DNA of 64,000 bases from Vibrio chagasii (GTDB lineage Bacteria; Pseudomonadota; Gammaproteobacteria; Enterobacterales; Vibrionaceae), in assembly GCF_024347355.1 (NCBI RefSeq), contig NZ_AP025465.1:2852001-2916000 (forward strand), given 5' to 3'. Under the pieces are notes generated by a model. It worked only from the letters and a program-made list of their open reading frames with translations, searched no databases and was not told where the DNA came from. Of the stretch, positions 62,209-64,000 are shown piece after piece; the stretch's first letter is position 1, and each line of letters opens with the position of its first letter. Both the position numbers and the translations under genes were made by a program.

Positions 62209-63105
62209 TTAATGAATCCCACCGATGCGATTAAAACGCACACCAGTAGGAATCCATGTTGGAAGTACACTGTCGGAACCACGTTCGAATTCGAAACTGA
62301 TCCAAATAGCAACGGCCTTACCAACAAGGTTTGCTTCAGGGACGAAGCCCCAGTAACGGCTATCAGAACTATTGTCACGGTTATCCCCCATCACAAAGTA
62401 ATGGCCTGCTGGAACAACCCATTCGTTAACACCGTTGCGAGGTTGATATGCATGCACACGATCACGACGCAGTGGGTTAACTAAGATTTGGTGCTCTACG
62501 TCTCCAAGCTGTTCATTCAGCTGAATCAGAGGCACACCGTCTTGAATAAATTGGCTCTCTTCTACGTGACTTAGTTTCACAGGTTTACAGCTACTTGTAC
62601 CTTTCGCTTGGATACAGATTTCTTTACGACTGCTGTAACGAATAGTATCACCTGGCAAACCGACAACACGCTTGATGTAATCGATGCTTGGGTTTGGTGG
62701 ATACTTGAATACCATAACGTCACCACGTTCTGGCTTGCCAGTTTCAACTAATTGAGCGCGCCATACTGGGTCTTTAAGACCGTAAGCGTACTTCTCTACC
62801 AAGATGAAATCACCAACCAAAAGCGTTGGCATCATCGAGCCAGATGGGATTTGAAACGGTTCATAAATAAATGAACGCAAGATCAAAACAAATGCAATTA
62901 CCGGGAAAATGGACACACTGTTCTCAACCCACCAAGGCTGAGCCGTAACTTTTGCGCTGGTTTCAGCGTCTAGGCCATTGGTTTGTGCTTCCACATCAGC
63001 AAGCTTCTGCTGGCGTTTCTTCGCCCACACAAACTTTTCCAATGCCCATACAATGCCGGTCACTAGAGTTAAGAGCACTAAAAAGAGCGAAAATTTGTTA
63101 GCCAT
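62209..63105 (-). CDS. lepB: Signal peptidase I
   Basis: Removes signal peptides from exported proteins. The 298-aa protein has two N-terminal membrane helices (about 4-24 and 63-82) with a cytoplasmic loop, then a periplasmic catalytic domain with the Ser-Lys dyad S90 ([14 protein letters not shown]) and K145 ([11 protein letters not shown]), and the [16 protein letters not shown] box. Typical length for vibrios. It follows lepA after a hairpin and precedes rnc. Confidence 0.96.
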   Translation of the reverse strand: MANKFSLFLVLLTLVTGIVWALEKFVWAKKRQQKLADVEAQTNGLDAETSAKVTAQPWWVENSVSIFPVIAFVLILRSFIYEPFQIPSGSMMPTLLVGDFILVEKYAYGLKDPVWRAQLVETGKPERGDVMVFKYPPNPSIDYIKRVVGLPGDTIRYSSRKEICIQAKGTSSCKPVKLSHVEESQFIQDGVPLIQLNEQLGDVEHQILVNPLRRDRVHAYQPRNGVNEWVVPAGHYFVMGDNRDNSSDSRYWGFVPEANLVGKAVAIWISFEFERGSDSVLPTWIPTGVRFNRIGGIH

Positions 63106-63140
63106 TGATATCCCTTAAATTTCATTTCTTTAAAAATAAC

Positions 63141-63176
63141 GAAAGTGAAAGAATAGCGAGCTACCCTTTCACTTTC
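63141..63176 (-). terminator. Hairpin between lepA and lepB
   Basis: A perfect 11-bp stem (GAAAGTGAAAG / CTTTCACTTTC) with a 14-nt loop is followed on the minus strand by GTTATTTTT. It may act as a partial terminator inside the operon. Confidence 0.65.
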
Positions 63177-63202
63177 AATTATTCGTTTATCGTTGGATAA
63201 GC

Positions 63203-64000
63203 CTAGTCTTTGCCAACGTGAAGAATTGCTAAGAATGCTTCTTGAGGCAGCTCTACGTTACCGATCTGCTTCATACGCTTCTTACCTTCTTTCTGTTTCT
63301 TCAGAAGTTTCTTCTTACGACTCACGTCACCACCGTAACATTTCGCGATTACGTTCTTACGCAGTTGTTTAACTGTAGAACGCGCGATGATGTGGTTACC
63401 GATAGCCGCTTGAATCGCGATATCAAACATTTGACGAGGGATGAACTCTTTCATCTTCTCTACAAGCTGACGACCACGAGTTTGCGATTGATCTTTGTGT
63501 GTAATCATCGCAAGTGCATCAACCGTGTCACCGTTTAGAAGTACGTCTACACGAACCATGCTTGATGCTTCAAAGCGTTGGAAGTTGTAATCCAGTGATG
63601 CGTAACCACGAGACGTTGATTTCAGACGGTCGAAGAAGTCCAGTACTACCTCAGCCATTGGAATATCGTATACAACCGCTACTTGGTTGCCGTGATAAAT
63701 CATATCAACCTGAACACCACGCTTCTCAACACACAGTGTGATTACGTTACCTAGGTAATCAGAAGGTACTAAGATATTACAGCGTGCAATCGGCTCGCGA
63801 ATCTCGTTGATATCATTGATAGCTGGCAGCTTAGCTGGACTATCAACATACAGTTGAGTGCCGTCTGTTTTTTCAACTTCGTATACTACGGTTGGTGCTG
63901 TTGTGATTAGGTCTAGGTCGTATTCACGCTCTAGACGCTCTTGGATGATCTCCATGTGAAGCATACCCAAGAAGCCACAACGGAAACCGAAACCAAGTGC
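63203..64000 (-). CDS. lepA: Elongation factor 4 (LepA), C-terminal part (runs off the window)
   Basis: Ribosome-binding GTPase that affects translocation and translation quality. The last 265 residues are present: [29 protein letters not shown] (the start seen is internal), the EF-G-like domain V region, and the LepA-specific C-terminal domain with [36 protein letters not shown], which reads rRNA. The GTPase domain lies outside. First gene of the lepA-lepB-rnc-era-recO-pdxJ-acpS group. Confidence 0.97.
   Translation of the reverse strand, partial: ALGFGFRCGFLGMLHMEIIQERLEREYDLDLITTAPTVVYEVEKTDGTQLYVDSPAKLPAINDINEIREPIARCNILVPSDYLGNVITLCVEKRGVQVDMIYHGNQVAVVYDIPMAEVVLDFFDRLKSTSRGYASLDYNFQRFEASSMVRVDVLLNGDTVDALAMITHKDQSQTRGRQLVEKMKEFIPRQMFDIAIQAAIGNHIIARSTVKQLRKNVIAKCYGGDVSRKKKLLKKQKEGKKRMKQIGNVELPQEAFLAILHVGKD

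Overview
The window looks like a stretch of the main chromosome of a marine Vibrio, probably near the Splendidus clade. Evidence is protein similarity by memory (LuxS, BarA/VarS, RpoS, NlpD, MutS, PilABCD, OadGAB), the gene order nlpD-rpoS-mutS-pncC-recA and alaS-lysC-csrA-tRNA, and a large tRNA-Arg/tRNA-Ser array. Most of the window is core genome; the identification is inferred without any database search.

Layout. 1-2300: 5' end of pdhR with a perfect PdhR operator, then ampD and nadC. 2488-8489: type IV pilus operon pilA-pilB-pilC-pilD running into coaE-zapD-yacG. 8490-10263: the only accessory-looking part, with a 7-bp tandem repeat directly after yacG, a dispersed palindromic repeat, an unexplained hairpin-bearing segment and an IS1111-type IS110-family element whose transposase carries a stop codon. 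10361-13980: rpsP-rimM-trmD-rplS and ffh on the minus strand. 14181-16374: ypjD and a CorC/CNNM-type gene. 16484-23645: luxS, a lytic-transglycosylase-like lipoprotein gene, gshA, an M16 peptidase lipoprotein, yqaA and a quinone-oxidoreductase-like gene. 23799-27015: the sodium-pumping oxaloacetate decarboxylase operon oadGAB.

27390-28725 holds ten tRNA genes on the minus strand (eight tRNA-Arg ACG and two tRNA-Ser GCT) behind one strong promoter, preceded by csrA, lysC and alaS. 33729-36467 is a small block between alaS and recA, where recX is often found in related bacteria: an unknown anchored protein, a thiol peroxidase with a single cysteine, a small unknown protein and a ToxR-like membrane regulator. 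Then come recA (with LexA box), pncC, mutS, rpoS, nlpD, pcm, surE, truD, ispF, ispD, ftsB, eno, pyrG, mazG, relA, rlmD, barA and the lepA-lepB-rnc-era-recO-pdxJ-acpS cluster.

The functions fit together as expected: stress and global regulation (rpoS, relA, csrA, barA, luxS), DNA repair (recA, mutS, recO), translation and RNA processing (rpsP, rplS, trmD, rimM, rnc, era, tRNAs), central metabolism (eno, pyrG, oadGAB) and surface pili. I did not find a defence island, CRISPR array or clear new enzyme system. The points most worth checking are the IS1111 element with its putative guide-RNA region, the heptamer repeat after yacG, a decayed duplicate of the eno 3' end with its own terminator, the two-type tRNA-Arg array, and the single-cysteine Tpx.
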